Positions 17,385-27,801 are shown, counted from the stretch's first letter. The stretch: 37,530 nt of DNA from Candidatus Woesearchaeota archaeon (GCA_016784105.1 JADHVG010000006.1:1-37530), one strand, 5' to 3'. Notes: generated by a model not told the origin, from the sequence alone. Made by a program: numbers and translations.

Positions 17385-18611
17385 ATGAAAAGAGATTCTA
17401 AAAAGTCACAGGTAACAATATTCCTTATTATCGGGATAGTGCTGGTCATTATTTTTGTATCTTCAATTTTGCTTACAAGGTATGCCGCAAAAAAGACTTC
17501 TAAACAAGAAACGCTGAATGTCAAAGAATCAAATTTTGACATACAACCAATAAGAAATTTTATAACTGAATGTCTCTTGAAAGTATCGGAGGAAGGACTG
17601 AGAAAAATAGGGGAACAAGGAGGATATCTATACAAAAGCCAGGGAGGAACTTTAGTTGACTATTCTGAAAGTGCAGAAGGATTTTTTTATGCTCCATATA
17701 ACGGAGCTAAGGTTTCATATAACATCTTAAATTCAAGATTCCCGATAAACAATTTATTTCCTAAACCTCCAAACTATCCCTGGAAAATGTTTCCTTACAA
17801 AGATAGTTCGAGATCGGAAGAAAAATTTGCTGAAAAATCTGCGTTCGGAACAAATAATCTTCCCCCATTAAGAAATACTCAAGGAGCACATTCCCTACAA
17901 GAACAATTAACAACTTATGTGGAAAATAACATAGATTCCTGTCTTGATTTTAGCATTTTTGAAGAGCAAGGTTTTGAGGCAGAGAAAAAAGAAAAAAAGG
18001 TTCTAACGGAGATAAACGAAAATAACATTCTGTTTAATTTGAATTACGAGATTGAAATCGAAAACCTATTGAGTGGAGAAGTGACAACAATCAAACAATC
18101 AATTGCAAAACATAACATAAGATTAGGAACTTTACATTCTTTCTTAAACAAATTGATAGAATCAGACATCAATGATATAAACTTCGACATAACCAATAAT
18201 TTAGACACAGAATCCATGGAAATAGAAATTAAGAGGGATGTACATGATAAAGATGATGTGGTGATTGTGACTGATAGAAAGTCTATGATGGGATCGATTC
18301 CCTATAAATATCAATTTACAAGAAAAAACAGAAATCCTGCACTATTTTACCTATTCCCGGAAGAAGTTTCCGTTAAACCGATAGATGATGAAGGAAATTT
18401 CAAGACAATCAGCATTTCAGACATAATTTCAAATAACACCCTAGAAGCACTGGATCCGGATGAGGATGTAATAACTAATGCTTCTTTTTTTATAGATCCC
18501 AAGCCCCCAGTAACTTTAATCTTTCCAACAATAGATTTTAAGGTAGCGGTATCAGATGGTGCATTAGAAGATTATCAAGTGATAAAAATAGTCAGAGGAG
18601 AATTAAATTGA
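17385..18611 (+). CDS. Pilin-like N-terminus membrane protein
   Basis: KKSQVTIFLIIGIVLVIIFVSSILL, FITECLLKVSEEGLRKIGEQGGY; SD GAGGT before ATG. Confidence 0.8.
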   Translation: MKRDSKKSQVTIFLIIGIVLVIIFVSSILLTRYAAKKTSKQETLNVKESNFDIQPIRNFITECLLKVSEEGLRKIGEQGGYLYKSQGGTLVDYSESAEGFFYAPYNGAKVSYNILNSRFPINNLFPKPPNYPWKMFPYKDSSRSEEKFAEKSAFGTNNLPPLRNTQGAHSLQEQLTTYVENNIDSCLDFSIFEEQGFEAEKKEKKVLTEINENNILFNLNYEIEIENLLSGEVTTIKQSIAKHNIRLGTLHSFLNKLIESDINDINFDITNNLDTESMEIEIKRDVHDKDDVVIVTDRKSMMGSIPYKYQFTRKNRNPALFYLFPEEVSVKPIDDEGNFKTISISDIISNNTLEALDPDEDVITNASFFIDPKPPVTLIFPTIDFKVAVSDGALEDYQVIKIVRGELN

Positions 18612-21600
18612 AAAATAAAATATTTATTTTTATTTTACTTTTTTTAGTGTATTCCCTCTCTTCTTTGGCTCAAGATTCTGGATTAGGATGTTGTATTAAT
18701 CCAGGCTCCGGATTATTAGCGTGTGCAACAGAAACTTTGTCTCAAATCAGTCAATGTTGCCCGCAACCCGAAGCAGAAAATTTAGAATATTATAATACTG
18801 ACGTTTTGGGACCAGAGAATTTTGATTTCTGCAACAGCAACTATTTTTTCCCAGGCCAATCTTGCGATGCGATTTCACAGTGTCAACTAGGTTGCTGTTG
18901 TTCTGGTTTGTCTGGAGAAGTTAAGGTACAGGCACAATGTACTGGGGAATCAACAGAGTTTCATCTTGGAGAAACAGATTGCAATTCCATTTGTGATGTG
19001 CCTCAGTGTAATGATGGTATTGACAACGACAATAATGGATGTGCGGATTTCCCTACTGATTTTGGTTGTGAGAGTCTTTCGGATAGTGAAGAGTTAGGAG
19101 GAACTTGCGCACAAGCATCTGCCCCAAATTGTGAGAATACTGCATTTGTTCCAAAAATATTGAAACTAAAATCTTCAACTGTGAAAGGACAGAAACAAGT
19201 GCAGTTGGAGTGGGAGAACGAATGTTCATCAACTTTGTCCTTTAATAACGTATATCGGTGCGAAGGAAGTAACTGCAATAACTTTGAGCAGATCGGGACT
19301 GCAACAGCAAGATTTGTAGATGAAGATAATCTATTAAAATTTGATGTCCCTTACACTTACAAAATTGAAGCCCATCATTCTGTTCAGACAGCAACTCCTT
19401 TTACAACAACCGCAGTTACCTTAGGAAATTTGGAATGTTGGAACAAATTTAACGATAATAATTTTTGCATACACGAAAATTATTATAATCAGTATAGAGA
19501 TTATCTGATAAGGAATGAAGGTATTTCTGATGTTGGATTTATAGATGGTGTAAGATCCGCTTTTTCTGAAAATTTGAATAAAGCTTTTTTTTGTACGGAT
19601 GAAAATCTCCTAAAGCAGGAAGGAACTGCGTGTCTTGCAAACCAAGTTTGTGTTGTTTCCAATAATGAGCCGAGGTGCATAGCAAAATCAGACTGTAAAC
19701 CTGAACAAAGCAATATTTTCGGACTTTTCCATGAACAGCAGTCCTGCGAACAGGAACAATACTGTTTTTATGACCGTTCTAGTTCCCTTAAAGATTCTTG
19801 TTTTGCTTGCTCCCCTGAGATGTCGTGCATAGATTACAAGTCTAGATCAAGCTGCGAAAGGAATAACTGCAATACTGGAAGCTGTGCATGGAAATCTATT
19901 TCTGATGAGCTAGGGGTAGGAATATGTGTGGAAGAAAATTCGGATAATTGTGTGTGGTGTGATACGTTTGGAACTGAAGGAATTGAAAATAAGGATGCGG
20001 CAAGTTCGGTTTTTGAACAGTGTACCGAACAAAAAGCAAACTTATTATCCACGGAGAATGATTTATGTTATTATGATGGGGCACAAGCACTGAATTGTAG
20101 GAATGTGGTGTGTACCTCTTACCAAAACGAAGAATGTAACCCAACAACAATAAGACATGATTCTTCTAATAATCCTCAACCAACAGTTTCAGACAAATGT
20201 GGATTGAATATCTGTCAAAACTTTAATGGGGGCTGTAAAAAGAATGCAGATGGTAATCAAGCAGCAGACTGTTCTTCTCAGGAATGTGAGAATGACGTAT
20301 TCGCTCCAAATACCACTATAATCCCTGTTATTGATCGTGGGAAATATAAGTCATTATCCATACAAATTTTTGATAAAATAGAAAGTAAAGGTTCTTCCGT
20401 CAGGAGGACTGCAACAAATTATAAAACGTTTATTTGTAAAGAGCCTTGTGGTTCTTTAGGACATCCTTATGACACCTTTACAAATAGTCAGGAAATTATA
20501 ATAAGTAATTTAGACCTGTTTGATTCGATAACTGGAAGTAAAATTGTAAGATTTTCTGAAGGAACCAACAATCTAAAATATTATTCTCAAGACCCAACAA
20601 AAAATATCGGAACGGTAAAAATTGTGGAAGTAATTGCACATGCAGATTCAACTGGCCCGTTAGTTTTTCAGTTTAATATAACTAATGGAAAAGAATTCAA
20701 CAACATTGTATACACTAATTCTAAGAATCCCGTCATTTCTGTTGAATTTTTTGAAGAATCGATAGTTACCAGTGCAAGATTGATATTAAAGGGGACAGAA
20801 ATAGCAATTGTTCCTGATTTTTCAAACATTCAAAGCAAGAAAGCAGAGTTTATTTTCCCAAGGGAAATCAATACTGGGCAGTACATATTTGAGGTGAATG
20901 CAAAAAACAGCAAGGGTATTTTTATGGATGAACCTTTTTTGAAAGAGGTTGTTGTGGACAACAAAAATCCAGAATTGGTGTTAAAGGCCCCTTCCGATGG
21001 AGAAGTTGTAACGTCTCCAACTTTTTCAGTAACATTAACTTTTGATAAGAAAGTTAACCTCGAAACCATAAAAATAAATGATCAGGATCTAATGGAAAAG
21101 ATTTCAACAATAGATAACATAGTTTTTACTGCAAATCTTGATTTAGCAGATGGTAACAAGATTGTAGAGTTAACAGCAAAAGACTTCTCAGGAAATTCAG
21201 TAAGTGAGAGTTATAGTTTCGTAGTAAACTCGAGACCTGTTGAGATAACGCTAACTAGTCCTTCCTTCGGAGTCTCTCCAGAGTTCACGTTTGATCTTCT
21301 TGTAGAGACTGATAACGATGCCGCCTGTAGATACAGTTTAGGAGACAATTTACAATTTGAGTTTATGAATGATTTTGAGGAAACAGGAAGCACGCAACAT
21401 AAAATAAGCTCATTTAACCAAATCCCTTCAGGAAGTAATAAAATACACAAATTGTATGTAAGGTGCAATGACCCATTACATGGAGAAGGTATAGAAGTTT
21501 TTGATCTTTCAGTGGATACAAACCCTCCAGCAATAATTTCTGCGTTCGCTTCCCCTAATCCCATAGTTGAAGAACCGAGAGAGACCACACTCAAAACAGA

Positions 21601-23635
21601 AGTGGACAAAGAGTCCATATGCAAATATAGTAAAGATAAAGAAGATTATGAGCTTATGGAGTTAACTTTCGATGGGTTTGAGAACAGTTCTTTTAACAAA
21701 ATAAATAAGAAAAAAATTGGAGTAAGTTCTGATGGAGCATTTAGCTTTTTTGTTGCATGTATGGCAAAATCAGAACTGACATCAGACACAAAGAAAATAG
21801 ATTTCGAATCAAATATAGCTTTACCGATGACAATAATCTCTCATACTCCTGACTTTTCAAATAGCACAACAATAACATTGTCTATAGAGACTAACAAAAA
21901 AACACAGTGTAAGTTTAGCGATACTGATCCTCAAGTATCACAAGGAACTCTGATGGGTCCTTCATCCTATGCCCATACCAAGGAACTACTGCTAAAATCT
22001 GGAAGATACTCTTATTATGTAGTTTGTAGAGATTTTTTTCTGAAAAAGTGGTCTGATTCTTTGAAAGTAGATTTTACTTTAGATACAACCGCTCCGATAA
22101 TGGGGATTGTTGATGATACAAGCACATTACCTGAACATCCTGAATTTACTTGGCGTCAAGACAGTTTGAGAGCAAAATGGTTAGCAACTGAGAATGAAAC
22201 CCAAGTAAATTATTATGAGTATACTTTGGAAGAATCAGGAACGTTAAACACATTAATAAATTGGACAATAAGCAGCATTGAAAATGAATGGTCGTGGATA
22301 ACAAAGAAAAACTCCTCTCTAAATTTAATTCCCGGCTCAAAATATTTTTTTAGGGCAAGATCAACCAATATAGTTGGACTTACAAGCGACATTCTTCAAA
22401 GCGATGGCATAACCATAGACCCAAGCCTCAAACCCACGGACTGTTCAAATAATCTTAAGGAGCCTCAGGAAACTGATATTGATTGTGGAGGTCCTTGTGA
22501 TTTGTGTGGTGAAGGAAAATTGTGTGGGGAAAATTCCGATTGTCTAAACGGATTTTGCACTTCTGTGGGGATATGTAAAGCTCCTTCTTGTGATGATGAA
22601 ATAAGAAATCAAGGAGAATCTGACATTGATTGTGGAGGTTCTTGTGATGCTTGCACAAACACGCTATCTTGTAATGTAGATTCAGACTGCGCATCAAATT
22701 TTTGTTCTTTCGGAACATGTCAAGAAGCAGAAGCATGCCAAGACAAAAAATTAACTGGAACAGAAACGGATGTTGATTGTGGGGGGGCGTGCCCTGAAAA
22801 ATGCGCAATCAACAAGAATTGTAATTCCGAAAGTGATTGCCGGCAAGGATTGATGTGTATTTCCGGAAAATGCGATAAAGAATCCACTGGAGAAAAAGAT
22901 ACTGATGGAGATGGGATTCCTGACAAATGGGAGTTAAGAGAAGGTTTGGACCCTAACGACCCTACCGATGCAGGACTTGATTTTGATGATGATGGTCTTA
23001 CAAATATACAAGAATATACCTTCCGTACAAATCCTAACAATTCTGACACAGACTCTGATGGTTATTCTGATAAAAAGGAAATCGATAAAAGTACGGATCC
23101 TCTTGATCCAGAAAGCAAACCTAAGGGGATTCTAGGAACTATCTTTTTAGTATTGGTTCTTTTAGGCATAATTTCCGGAGCAGCCTTTGGTGCTTATTAC
23201 TATTACGAAAATTATATGTCTAAACCAAAATTAAAACTTCAGCCAAGTCTGGGGTCAAGACCGGTATATACAACAAGAAGACTAGGGATTAAGAAGGTAT
23301 CGATTCCAAAGAAAAATCCGGCTAGAGAACTATTCAGAAAAAAAGAAGAAGAGAAGAAAACTAAGCGAGAAAAGGTTTTTGATGTGTTCGGAAGTAACAA
23401 ACAAAAAACCAAAGAGGTATTAAAATCAAAAGAGAGAAAACCAATAATCTCTCCTTCACCTTATGTAAAGCAAAAAGAGGTTAAAACTAAAGACAACACA
23501 TTCTCAAAGTTAACTTTGATATCTAAGAAAGATAAAATTTCTAGCTCTAATCCTGCAAAAGAGAAGGAAATAATTAAGAAGTTAAGAAAGATATCAAAGA
23601 AAAAAAGCAGCGTAAAAAAGAAAACAAGAAGATGA
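18608..23635 (+). CDS. Giant surface protein: signal peptide, Ig/FN3-like regions, three DCGGxC modules, Ca-binding DxDxDG region, C-terminal TM and long basic tail (TTG start)
   Basis: TTGA overlap start; CNDGIDNDNNGCAD; ETDIDCGGPCDLC / ESDIDCGGSCDAC / ETDVDCGGACPEKC; DTDGDGIPDKWE; TM GTIFLVLVLLGIISGAAFGAYYYY then Lys-rich tail. Confidence 0.85.
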   Translation: MKNKIFIFILLFLVYSLSSLAQDSGLGCCINPGSGLLACATETLSQISQCCPQPEAENLEYYNTDVLGPENFDFCNSNYFFPGQSCDAISQCQLGCCCSGLSGEVKVQAQCTGESTEFHLGETDCNSICDVPQCNDGIDNDNNGCADFPTDFGCESLSDSEELGGTCAQASAPNCENTAFVPKILKLKSSTVKGQKQVQLEWENECSSTLSFNNVYRCEGSNCNNFEQIGTATARFVDEDNLLKFDVPYTYKIEAHHSVQTATPFTTTAVTLGNLECWNKFNDNNFCIHENYYNQYRDYLIRNEGISDVGFIDGVRSAFSENLNKAFFCTDENLLKQEGTACLANQVCVVSNNEPRCIAKSDCKPEQSNIFGLFHEQQSCEQEQYCFYDRSSSLKDSCFACSPEMSCIDYKSRSSCERNNCNTGSCAWKSISDELGVGICVEENSDNCVWCDTFGTEGIENKDAASSVFEQCTEQKANLLSTENDLCYYDGAQALNCRNVVCTSYQNEECNPTTIRHDSSNNPQPTVSDKCGLNICQNFNGGCKKNADGNQAADCSSQECENDVFAPNTTIIPVIDRGKYKSLSIQIFDKIESKGSSVRRTATNYKTFICKEPCGSLGHPYDTFTNSQEIIISNLDLFDSITGSKIVRFSEGTNNLKYYSQDPTKNIGTVKIVEVIAHADSTGPLVFQFNITNGKEFNNIVYTNSKNPVISVEFFEESIVTSARLILKGTEIAIVPDFSNIQSKKAEFIFPREINTGQYIFEVNAKNSKGIFMDEPFLKEVVVDNKNPELVLKAPSDGEVVTSPTFSVTLTFDKKVNLETIKINDQDLMEKISTIDNIVFTANLDLADGNKIVELTAKDFSGNSVSESYSFVVNSRPVEITLTSPSFGVSPEFTFDLLVETDNDAACRYSLGDNLQFEFMNDFEETGSTQHKISSFNQIPSGSNKIHKLYVRCNDPLHGEGIEVFDLSVDTNPPAIISAFASPNPIVEEPRETTLKTEVDKESICKYSKDKEDYELMELTFDGFENSSFNKINKKKIGVSSDGAFSFFVACMAKSELTSDTKKIDFESNIALPMTIISHTPDFSNSTTITLSIETNKKTQCKFSDTDPQVSQGTLMGPSSYAHTKELLLKSGRYSYYVVCRDFFLKKWSDSLKVDFTLDTTAPIMGIVDDTSTLPEHPEFTWRQDSLRAKWLATENETQVNYYEYTLEESGTLNTLINWTISSIENEWSWITKKNSSLNLIPGSKYFFRARSTNIVGLTSDILQSDGITIDPSLKPTDCSNNLKEPQETDIDCGGPCDLCGEGKLCGENSDCLNGFCTSVGICKAPSCDDEIRNQGESDIDCGGSCDACTNTLSCNVDSDCASNFCSFGTCQEAEACQDKKLTGTETDVDCGGACPEKCAINKNCNSESDCRQGLMCISGKCDKESTGEKDTDGDGIPDKWELREGLDPNDPTDAGLDFDDDGLTNIQEYTFRTNPNNSDTDSDGYSDKKEIDKSTDPLDPESKPKGILGTIFLVLVLLGIISGAAFGAYYYYENYMSKPKLKLQPSLGSRPVYTTRRLGIKKVSIPKKNPARELFRKKEEEKKTKREKVFDVFGSNKQKTKEVLKSKERKPIISPSPYVKQKEVKTKDNTFSKLTLISKKDKISSSNPAKEKEIIKKLRKISKKKSSVKKKTRR

Positions 23636-24096
23636 AATCTCAAGTAGGTCAAATTTTTATTTATGTTATTACTATTGTTCTTGTCGGGTTTCTCTTATTT
23701 TATGGTTATAATGCGATTACTGGTTTCAAGGACAAAGCAGACCAAGTTTCTTACATCCAATTCAAAAATTCTTTGCAGAACACAGCAGAAGTTTTGAGTC
23801 TTGATTATGGTAGTGTGAAGGTGAAGGAATTTGTTGTTCCGGACAGTATTGTTGAGGTTTGTGTTGTTAGAAATTTTCCTGAACTCCCCACACTTGCCAA
23901 TACAAACTATCCTATAATTGAGGATAGTGTAAATTCTAAGGTTGATAAAAATATATTTTTGGTAGGTAAGGGGGTAGAGGACTCTTTTATTATACCAAAA
24001 GTATATTTGGAAGGGGACATGAAATGTTTTGAGGTTATTGGTAACAAGATGAAGTTAAAGCTTGAAGGCCGCGGGGACCACACAATCATATCTTAA
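23632..24096 (+). CDS. Pilin-like small membrane protein
   Basis: MKSQVGQIFIYVITIVLVGFLLFYGYNAI; ATGA overlap with upstream gene. Confidence 0.75.
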   Translation: MKSQVGQIFIYVITIVLVGFLLFYGYNAITGFKDKADQVSYIQFKNSLQNTAEVLSLDYGSVKVKEFVVPDSIVEVCVVRNFPELPTLANTNYPIIEDSVNSKVDKNIFLVGKGVEDSFIIPKVYLEGDMKCFEVIGNKMKLKLEGRGDHTIIS

Positions 24097-24134
24097 TTAG
24101 TTAAACTTAAATATAAAAATTCTATAGGATACTC

Positions 24135-25136
24135 ATGAGATATAAAAGAGGGGCAGTAGAGGTGCAGTTCAACTGGATTTTTGTGTTGATTGTAGGAGCA
24201 ATAATCCTGATTCTATTTTCAAGTATAATTTTGAGACAAAAAAATATTTCGGAGACGTCTAAGAACGCGCTAGTATTGAAAAGTTTAGATGCTATTCTTT
24301 CTGGGGCAGAAGTAAGCGGGGGAACCGTGAACATTGTAAAGATTCCAGAGACCAAAATAGATTTTAGGTGCAATAGGTATTCTATAGATAAACTTTCAAA
24401 GCAGCTTGATGTGATGAATGTGTTTGCTCCTTCAACTATCCAAGGAGATAGATTAATAACCTTAACCAAGGACTTTAGTATTCCTTATCGTGCTTCAAAT
24501 TTGGTTTATTTGACAAGTCCACACCATAGATACTCGTTTTTAGGAGCGCCATCGGAACTCAAAACTTCCATTCCAGAAGATATTTTTTCTGATTTTTTTG
24601 TTTCTTTGGAAGAAATAAGTTATCGTGGAGAAAAAAAATCAAGGTTTATTTTTTTTGCTTCTTTTTCAGATATAGTTCCTGCTGAGTTTGTAAGGCTTAA
24701 GGATGGTGACGTTTCAGCATTAAAAATAACAGGAAATCTTGATTTTGGAACTCTGGAATTTTTCCAGAAACAAGGCAGTAGTTTTGTAAGTGTCGGAACT
24801 TCAAAATACCTGACAGAAGAAGCACTTATTGGGGCAATCTTTTCTGATAGTAGTGAATTGTATGATTGTGCGATGGATAATGTTTTCAGGAAAGCAAACA
24901 TAATAACTCAAATTTACATAGAGAGAACACAAAGTTTAGTTTCTAAATATTCTTCCTCACAAGATCGTTGCTTAAATTTTGCAAATACTGCTTATTCATT
25001 GAATGCTTTGGAGACTTTATCCGTTGAATCTTCTGATTTTTCCACAGCCAATATCGAAAGCATGTTTTCTGCATCTTCTTTGTTAAAAAATCAAAACAAG
25101 CAGGCACAACTACAATCCTGTTCAACTATATATTAG
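24135..25136 (+). CDS. Pilin-like N-terminus membrane protein
   Basis: YKRGAVEVQFNWIFVLIVGAIILILFSSII; TATA ttaaatataaaa about 25 nt upstream. Confidence 0.8.
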   Translation: MRYKRGAVEVQFNWIFVLIVGAIILILFSSIILRQKNISETSKNALVLKSLDAILSGAEVSGGTVNIVKIPETKIDFRCNRYSIDKLSKQLDVMNVFAPSTIQGDRLITLTKDFSIPYRASNLVYLTSPHHRYSFLGAPSELKTSIPEDIFSDFFVSLEEISYRGEKKSRFIFFASFSDIVPAEFVRLKDGDVSALKITGNLDFGTLEFFQKQGSSFVSVGTSKYLTEEALIGAIFSDSSELYDCAMDNVFRKANIITQIYIERTQSLVSKYSSSQDRCLNFANTAYSLNALETLSVESSDFSTANIESMFSASSLLKNQNKQAQLQSCSTIY

Positions 25137-25137
25137 A

Positions 25138-25617
25138 ATGAAAAAAGCACAAATCCAGATGATGGAAACCATCGCAGTATTGTTCATATTCTTTATCTTA
25201 GTTGTTTTAGGAATAGTTTTTTACGGTAATGTGATTAAGGGGAATGTAGAAGCACAAAAAGAGGAATCTATACAGCTTAACGCGATAGAGGTAGCACAAA
25301 GAGTTTCTTCGCTTCCAGAATTGCAGTGCTCTGAGGATAATATTGTTAGAGATAATTGCATAGACTTATTGAAATTAATTGCTGCTGCTAATGTGATAAA
25401 TCTTCCAGAAAATGAGATATATTATTATGATCGTTTGTTGTTTTCTAAAGTGAGTATTAATGAATTGTATCCTTCTGACAGGGAATGGGTCTTATATGAT
25501 CGTGTTTTAGAGGACTTTTCAAATAAGATACTCACATTTATTCCAATTTCTTTATTGGATCCTATTGAGAATAAGAATTCATTTGGGATGATGACCGTTG
25601 AATTGTACTTAAAATGA
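25138..25617 (+). CDS. Pilin-like small membrane protein
   Basis: MKKAQIQMMETIAVLFIFFILVVLGIVFY. Confidence 0.75.
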   Translation: MKKAQIQMMETIAVLFIFFILVVLGIVFYGNVIKGNVEAQKEESIQLNAIEVAQRVSSLPELQCSEDNIVRDNCIDLLKLIAAANVINLPENEIYYYDRLLFSKVSINELYPSDREWVLYDRVLEDFSNKILTFIPISLLDPIENKNSFGMMTVELYLK

Positions 25618-26084
25618 AAAAAGCACAAACAGAAATTATGGGGATTGCAATAGTTGTGATTCTGCTTGTTGTTGGCATGACTTTTGTTATAAAGTTCATG
25701 TTGGACCGTGACCCAATAGATTATAAGAAGTCTTTTACGCAGGCAGAGATTGCTTCTAATACTTTGAATACTTTCCTCAAAACAGGAAGCAGGGACTGCA
25801 ATGGGCTTACGATGACCGAATTATTGCAAGATTGTGCACAAAGCAGAGGAATTTTCTGCCAAACCGGGAAGATCTCCTGTGATTATGTTAAAGGAACAGC
25901 TGAAGAAATATTTGGAAAGACTTTAGAAGTAACAAGCATAGATTATGAGTTTTCTGTTTTTATGCAGGAAGATTCTTCAATATTTACGTTAGGGGAGGCT
26001 TGTCCTGGAAGCAAAAAATCCAAGACATTTCCCTTGCCTACTAGTGCTGGAACATTATTTGTTAAATTAGATATATGCGGTTAG
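25614..26084 (+). CDS. Pilin-like small membrane protein
   Basis: MKKAQTEIMGIAIVVILLVVGMTFVIKF; ATGA overlap. Confidence 0.75.
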   Translation: MKKAQTEIMGIAIVVILLVVGMTFVIKFMLDRDPIDYKKSFTQAEIASNTLNTFLKTGSRDCNGLTMTELLQDCAQSRGIFCQTGKISCDYVKGTAEEIFGKTLEVTSIDYEFSVFMQEDSSIFTLGEACPGSKKSKTFPLPTSAGTLFVKLDICG

Positions 26085-26149
26085 AAGTAGATTTTAGAAA
26101 TATTTATATATGACTTGCTCGTTAAATGGATTATAAAAGAGGAAAGATA

Positions 26150-26416
26150 ATGAAAAGAAAAGCACAAGGACTTTCTATAACTACAATCATTGTAGCTGCA
26201 ATTGCACTTATCGTTCTGGTGGTATTAGTTGCCATTTTTACTGGCAGGATCGGAGGATTTAGCTCTGGTGTCAACCAAGTGGCCGGAGACATAACTAAGG
26301 ATTGTGCAGACATAAGTCCCGGTTATGAACTTAGGAATAATGAGGATTGTTCAGCGTTAACAGTTGTCTCAAAAGACTCCGCAACTAGCGCTTCTCAAGT
26401 TTGTTGCACCAAATAA
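26150..26416 (+). CDS. Pilin-like small membrane protein
   Basis: KRKAQGLSITTIIVAAIALIVLVVLVAIF; TATA tatttatata at 26101. Confidence 0.75.
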   Translation: MKRKAQGLSITTIIVAAIALIVLVVLVAIFTGRIGGFSSGVNQVAGDITKDCADISPGYELRNNEDCSALTVVSKDSATSASQVCCTK

Positions 26417-26474
26417 TTTATTTTCTTATTTTGTTACCAAATATTTATATACCTAATATTTCTAAAATTGCTTT

Positions 26475-26618
26475 ATGGAAAAAAAGAGACTCGGTAAGAA
26501 ATCAGAGCAAGGGGCGTCTTCTTACAAGATGCTGATAAAAATTCTTCTTGTGATGGTTATAGCAGGAATTCTTTATTTTATGATCAGGAGGATAGGAAAT
26601 GCTTTTGTCCCGCAATAA
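26475..26618 (+). CDS. Small (47 aa) pilin-like membrane protein, absent from the ORF track
   Basis: MEKKRLGKKSEQGASSYKMLIKILLVMVIAGILYFMIRRIGNAFVPQ; TATA tatttatata about 25-30 nt upstream; overlaps the next gene's SD/start. Confidence 0.65.
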   Translation: MEKKRLGKKSEQGASSYKMLIKILLVMVIAGILYFMIRRIGNAFVPQ

Positions 26619-27636
26619 AAAATCTATGACAAAAGAAGCTTTACTTTCTATCTTGTTATTAAGCGCGGCTTTTATTCTTGTTTTTGGTGTGGCAAAACTT
26701 ATTGTGGATGAGGCAGAAGACAAAACAACAGAATCAATTTGTAAGGGGAGTGTAGTTCTAAGGGAAAAAACGCACCAACAGATAAATGATCCTACTGGGA
26801 ATATAGAACTTGCTTCTGTTTCTTCTCCTTTGTTGTGTAAAACAATAGACCGGAAGATTCCAGAAAGCAAAGAAGCAGATGAAGAACAAGTAAAAAAAGA
26901 ATTTTCGAAAATGATGACTTCCTGTTGGAGCATGTTCGGAGAAGGTCTTATCAAGGATGTGTTTAAGCAAGGAGATCCCTTTACCAATAACTGTTTTGTA
27001 TGCTATACTGCAAATTTACGTGAAACAAAAAACTTTAGGGAAAAAAACAGTATCTCGTCTCAAGAATTTTTACAATATTTATTTAGTGAGAATTATAAGA
27101 TTGAAGGTAAAGGATTTAGTTGTGAAGAGAATAAAGGGGAATGTAGAGAAAACAATCCAGACACTAGTAAATACGTTCAACATAAGTCCTGGAAGTGCAA
27201 AGAAAGAAAAGAAAGCTGTTTTGTTGAAAAAAGCAGGTATTATTCTTATGGAGAATACATGCAAGACTTTGGCGGAGAAGGAAAAATAATAATCACAGAA
27301 GATATCAGGCCGGGAGAGACCTATACGATCAGCTTTGGAAGTGAAACAGATAAATGCGACATATGTGAAACGATTGGTATTGGATCAGGTATCGGGGCAT
27401 CTTTAGGAGTCATTGTCTGGGCAGCCTCAGGTCCCGTAGGCTGGATCGTCGGAGGAACAGCAGCCGGAATTGTGGGAATAGCAACATATCTAGGAGTGAG
27501 TGAAGGGTCAAAAATAGCTGCAGTAAGCATGAAAGACTTATTTTCAGAAAGAGAATTTCCTACTATCTATTTATCAACCCTAAAACAATTAAATGAAGGG
27601 GATTTTTGTTCTGTTGTTACAGACATCCAGGATTAA
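26599..27636 (+). CDS. Pilin-like N-terminus protein with internal Gly-rich hydrophobic segment
   Basis: KKSMTKEALLSILLLSAAFILVFGVAKLI; IGIGSGIGASLGVIVWAASGPVGWIVGGTAAGIVGIATYLGV; SD AGGAGG before ATG 26599. Confidence 0.75.
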   Translation: MLLSRNKKSMTKEALLSILLLSAAFILVFGVAKLIVDEAEDKTTESICKGSVVLREKTHQQINDPTGNIELASVSSPLLCKTIDRKIPESKEADEEQVKKEFSKMMTSCWSMFGEGLIKDVFKQGDPFTNNCFVCYTANLRETKNFREKNSISSQEFLQYLFSENYKIEGKGFSCEENKGECRENNPDTSKYVQHKSWKCKERKESCFVEKSRYYSYGEYMQDFGGEGKIIITEDIRPGETYTISFGSETDKCDICETIGIGSGIGASLGVIVWAASGPVGWIVGGTAAGIVGIATYLGVSEGSKIAAVSMKDLFSEREFPTIYLSTLKQLNEGDFCSVVTDIQD

Positions 27637-27638
27637 AA

Positions 27639-27800
27639 ATGAAAAGATTTGGTAAAAAAGCACAGGAAGCATCTGGAGGGGGGATGGCATTAACAGAGAT
27701 AATGGGGTTTTTGCTCTTGATAGCTCTGGTGGTGTTCTTACTTTTTTGGTATGGTGATTTAGGAAATAAAATAATTGGATTGATAAAGTCTATTTTTTAA
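27639..27800 (+). CDS. Small pilin-like membrane protein (53 aa)
   Basis: MKRFGKKAQEASGGGMALTEIMGFLLLIALVVFLLFWYGDLG. Confidence 0.7.
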   Translation: MKRFGKKAQEASGGGMALTEIMGFLLLIALVVFLLFWYGDLGNKIIGLIKSIF

Positions 27801-27801
27801 A

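Noticed and set aside
17408-17416. Third exact copy of ACAGGTAAC (cassette end 9-mer)
   Set aside because: Lies in coding sequence (SQVTIF codons) without the accompanying 14-mer; chance match
25138-25629. Identical 16-nt starts ATGAAAAAAGCACAAA of two adjacent pilin-like genes as a recombination repeat
   Set aside because: Explained by the shared MKKAQ leader and A-rich codon usage
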